This document shows positions 6,261-8,391 of a stretch of DNA of 8,391 bases, piece by piece; the stretch's first letter is position 1; every line of letters starts with the position of its first letter. The position numbers were made by a program, and so were the translations under genes. The notes below the pieces were generated by a model. That model searched no databases, was not told the DNA's origin, and saw nothing but the letters and a program-made list of their open reading frames with translations. This DNA comes from Pyrodictiaceae archaeon (GTDB lineage Archaea > Thermoproteota > Thermoprotei_A > Sulfolobales > Pyrodictiaceae), in NCBI GenBank assembly GCA_027043685.1, contig JALUFI010000270.1, positions 1 to 8,391 on the forward strand. The letters are read 5' to 3'.

Positions 6261-7669
6261 GATATCACTCCCCTCATGTGCTCAAGCCTGTAGAGTATGT
6301 AGTCTAGGAGGTCTCTTGGCCCCGTCGCCACAGCCTTGACGCCCCTCGACTTGAGGATGCGTATTATCTCTGCGTAGGTCTCGAGCAAGCTGAACTGCCT
6401 CACCCGGTACAGGGCGGCTGCTAGCCCGCTGAGCCTCTCCAACTCGAACATCAGAGTGACGGGTATGAGCGCGTAGACGACCTTATGCATCAAGAGCAGG
6501 GGCTCAACGCTATCCGCGAATATCCTCGCCCGCGTAGGCGACTCCGAGAAATCGGATATCACTACAATGGCTGCGTTGCCTCTCGGGAGCGTGGTGATAA
6601 GTGCTCGGGCGAGGGCCTCGTAGCGATCCCTCCCAGTCACCGATGGCCAGGGCCTTGCCGCCGTGCCGCGCCTGGGGCCTCCTACGGGCCACTCAAGGTT
6701 ATCCGCAAGGAAGGCCCTTACATGCAGCGTTGATGACCTACCTCTTAGCCAGGGCGTATAGGTCACCGCGTCGCCGCCAGTTATGTAGTAGAGGCGGTAC
6801 GTATCACCCCTCCTGCCAAGATACTCGGCGAGGGCCGCCGCGAGCCGGACAGCATACTCTATCTTGGTCTCACCTATGAAGCCCCTGTACATGCTACTAG
6901 CCCCGTCAACAACGATTGCAACCCTCATTACCGCCTCCCTCGTGAAAACCTTGACTATCAGCCTCCCGGTCCTGGCCGTGGACTTCCAGTCTATGTAGCG
7001 GGGCTCGTCGCCTGGCACGTACTCGCGGAGTCCAAGGAACTCCGTGCCAACACCCCTCCTCCGGAGGCTCGCCATCCCCCCAGGCTGGGGCGTGGCCACT
7101 ATCACTGCCCGGGAGCGGCCGCTGACCAGGGGCCTAGGCGGCACCCTGACCTCTAACCCTGCATCAACCTCGCGCTCACTGCGGAAGAGCCCCAGGTAGT
7201 CACTGACGACTATCCTCGCCCGGCCCCAGCGGTGGCGGCCCGGAGCAAGTCTCACCGGGTACTCTATCTTAGCCGAGGAGCCCGGCGGGAGGCTCAGGGA
7301 GGCCCGTGGCTCCCTCAGCGGCTTCAGCACTGGCGGCGGCGCATCGTAGTACTCGAGGTGCTCAATCGGCACCCTGGCTAGGTTCGAGACCTCTATGTAC
7401 ACCTTCGTGACCTCACCATCGACTAGGGGCTTCTCCACCTGGTAGCGGATGCCCAGCCTGGCGGCCGCGCCCGAGACATACGTGAAGATGAGCCTCTCAA
7501 CGAGCAGGAATAGGGAGAGCCCGAGACCAACAGCTAGGAAGCCCTGGCCGCTATGAAGCACTGCACCTGCGGCTATCAGCAGGGAGGCTACAAAGAGCAG
7601 CGCCCTGGCCCTACCAGTGAAGGGTGCTGCCCATTCAGCGGCTGAGGCGAGCAGCTTTCCGGGCTTCAA
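6257..7669 (-). CDS. DUF58 protein with von Willebrand A-like domain, membrane-anchored
   Basis: A 470-residue protein. Two hydrophobic segments (about 22-38 and 42-60) anchor the N-terminus. A beta-rich region follows (about 75-190), resembling the extracytoplasmic-type domain common before DUF58. The diagnostic DUF58 block is at 209-241: TEFLGLREYVPGDEPRYIDW, then KSTARTGRLIVKVF. A VWA-like domain begins at VAIVVDGASSM (250-260) and includes VVISDFSE further on. The MIDAS motif DxSxS reads D255-G-A-S-S259, so the first Ser is Ala. DUF58 proteins usually work with MoxR AAA+ ATPases in metal-dependent protein assembly or envelope stress modules; the exact role here is unknown. TTG 7669 is chosen because an in-frame TGA lies 6 bases upstream, GGGTGA is correctly spaced, and no other start precedes the first membrane segment. 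Confidence 0.93.
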   Translation of the reverse strand: MKPGKLLASAAEWAAPFTGRARALLFVASLLIAAGAVLHSGQGFLAVGLGLSLFLLVERLIFTYVSGAAARLGIRYQVEKPLVDGEVTKVYIEVSNLARVPIEHLEYYDAPPPVLKPLREPRASLSLPPGSSAKIEYPVRLAPGRHRWGRARIVVSDYLGLFRSEREVDAGLEVRVPPRPLVSGRSRAVIVATPQPGGMASLRRRGVGTEFLGLREYVPGDEPRYIDWKSTARTGRLIVKVFTREAVMRVAIVVDGASSMYRGFIGETKIEYAVRLAAALAEYLGRRGDTYRLYYITGGDAVTYTPWLRGRSSTLHVRAFLADNLEWPVGGPRRGTAARPWPSVTGRDRYEALARALITTLPRGNAAIVVISDFSESPTRARIFADSVEPLLLMHKVVYALIPVTLMFELERLSGLAAALYRVRQFSLLETYAEIIRILKSRGVKAVATGPRDLLDYILYRLEHMRGVIS

Positions 7670-7675
7670 AGGCCC

Positions 7676-7681
7676 TCACCC
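7676..7681 (-). promoter_or_regulatory. Ribosome-binding site of the DUF58 gene
   Basis: On the minus strand GGGTGA, then GGGCCT, then TTG 7669. The spacing is the same 6 bases as at three other starts. Here the TGA is not the stop of the upstream gene, which ends in TAA at 7708-7710. The 38-base gap shows no TATA-like box, so the two genes are probably one transcript. Confidence 0.55.
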
Positions 7682-7707
7682 AGCTCCTCCTCGGCTCCCT
7701 GGACTGC

Positions 7708-8391
7708 TTAGCGGAGGAGCACGCGCTCCACCCCTCTCTTCGTCTTGAGGCCGGCTCCAAGCGCGTCCAGGAGGGGGTCTATTGCTTCAAGTATCCTCGT
7801 AAGTTCGTGCCTCCAAGACAACACTATTGGGAGCTTATCCCTTCGCTCTATCTTCTTTGTGTAGAGCGTGTGGAGCCTCTTAAGAGCCCAGAGGACGCGT
7901 CTACGCGCCGCGGGGTCGAGGCCCGGCAACTCTTGGAGCCTCTCGGGGCTCCGCATCACCTCTTCTACGCCTACACCCAGTCTTGAACGAAGTACCTCAT
8001 CCACAAGCCGGTATAGGTTGTACAGCGTGTACTTGACCTCGTTTCTATTGAGTCGCAGGGGCCTGTCTCTCCTAGAGAGCTTTAGGAGGACATTTGTCGC
8101 CCCAAGGGCCTCCAATGGCTTGGTAGGGCTCAGCCGGTTCGGCTCCTCGGGGACAGGGTTTCCGAGGCCGCCGGAGGCGCGTGTGAAGGCGCTGTAGATG
8201 GCCGAGGCCAGGATTACTGTCGCGACGAAGGCCAGGGGCGGCGAGGATGTTACGGTCGCCAGGATTGATTGTTCTACGCTGTGTAGCCACTGGACAAACA
8301 TGGCTGTTAGCCTGGCGGGGTGGATTGTGAGCAGGAAGCTGTACTTGATGTAGAAGATTGCCGGGAGGTATACTGTGGCGTTCTCGCCTCC
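7708..8391 (-). CDS. Membrane-anchored protein with helical cytoplasmic domain, 5' end outside window
   Basis: The frame is open to the window edge and codes sensibly beyond the ATG at 8301 (the upstream stretch ends YIKYSFLLTIHPARLTA before that Met), so the ATG is probably internal and the gene is truncated by the window. 227 residues are visible. A hydrophobic segment at about 53-70 (LAFVATVILASAIYSAF) is followed by a Pro-rich linker (PVPEEPNRLSP) and a charged, mainly helical C-terminal domain of about 130 residues. This order (lumenal part, one late helix, Pro-rich linker, helical tail) resembles the C-terminal part of DUF4350- or DUF4129-type proteins that often sit beside DUF58 genes. 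No invariant motif proves this. The gene lies 38 bases upstream of the DUF58 gene on the same strand and is probably in its operon. Confidence 0.75.
   Translation of the reverse strand, partial: GGENATVYLPAIFYIKYSFLLTIHPARLTAMFVQWLHSVEQSILATVTSSPPLAFVATVILASAIYSAFTRASGGLGNPVPEEPNRLSPTKPLEALGATNVLLKLSRRDRPLRLNRNEVKYTLYNLYRLVDEVLRSRLGVGVEEVMRSPERLQELPGLDPAARRRVLWALKRLHTLYTKKIERRDKLPIVLSWRHELTRILEAIDPLLDALGAGLKTKRGVERVLLR

Noticed and set aside
6485..6879. Plus-strand open frames opposite the DUF58 gene
   Set aside because: They overlap each other and a strongly supported DUF58 coding region, with no ribosome-binding site or family resemblance.
7708..8301. ATG 8301 as a true start giving a 197-residue protein
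   Set aside because: Thirty further sense codons upstream reach the window edge with a plausible protein sequence, and no GGTGA-type site precedes the ATG.

Overview
The window looks like chromosome of a GC-rich hyperthermophilic crenarchaeon, probably of the Desulfurococcales/Pyrodictiaceae type; that placement is an inference. Reasons: Arg is mostly AGG and Ile is often ATA despite a GC content well above 60% by eye; coding is very tight; GTG and TTG starts are frequent; ribosome-binding sites are GGTGA-type, matching the archaeal 16S tail; and the gene contents are archaeal (PurD of the 'GQMM..' type, formate-dependent PurT, a DUF58 membrane operon). No tRNA, rRNA, CRISPR array, insertion sequence or other mobile element was seen, and no gene-free stretch exceeds about 40 bases.

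Left half (1-4813, plus strand): a purine biosynthesis cluster in pathway order. It begins inside purF (PRPP amidotransferase, 5' end missing), followed directly by a second PurF-like gene, then purD (GAR synthetase) and purT (formate-dependent GAR transformylase). Together they cover PRPP to phosphoribosylamine to GAR to FGAR. The second PurF-like protein is the most interesting item. It keeps the overall PurF layout, but its N-terminus lacks the catalytic Cys and the other glutamine-site motifs, its PRPP loop is altered, and one of the four Fe-S cluster cysteines is Ser. It looks like a pseudo-amidotransferase made beside the true enzyme.

Right half (8391-4821, minus strand): a convergent operon of envelope-type genes. 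It starts with a partial membrane-anchored protein (cut by the window edge), then a DUF58/von Willebrand A-like protein, a 379-residue polytopic membrane protein and a 97-residue two-helix membrane protein. DUF58 proteins usually belong to MoxR-ATPase/DUF58 membrane modules, but no MoxR gene lies inside this window. The two operons meet tail to tail with 7 bases between stop codons; a T/C-rich tract that could terminate the purine transcript lies inside the 3' end of the opposing small gene.

Four gene starts share one design: GGTGA followed by exactly 6 bases and then the start codon. In three of them the TGA of that motif is also the stop codon of the upstream gene, which points to translational coupling. 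The rule also moves the likely start of the PurF paralog to TTG at 824.
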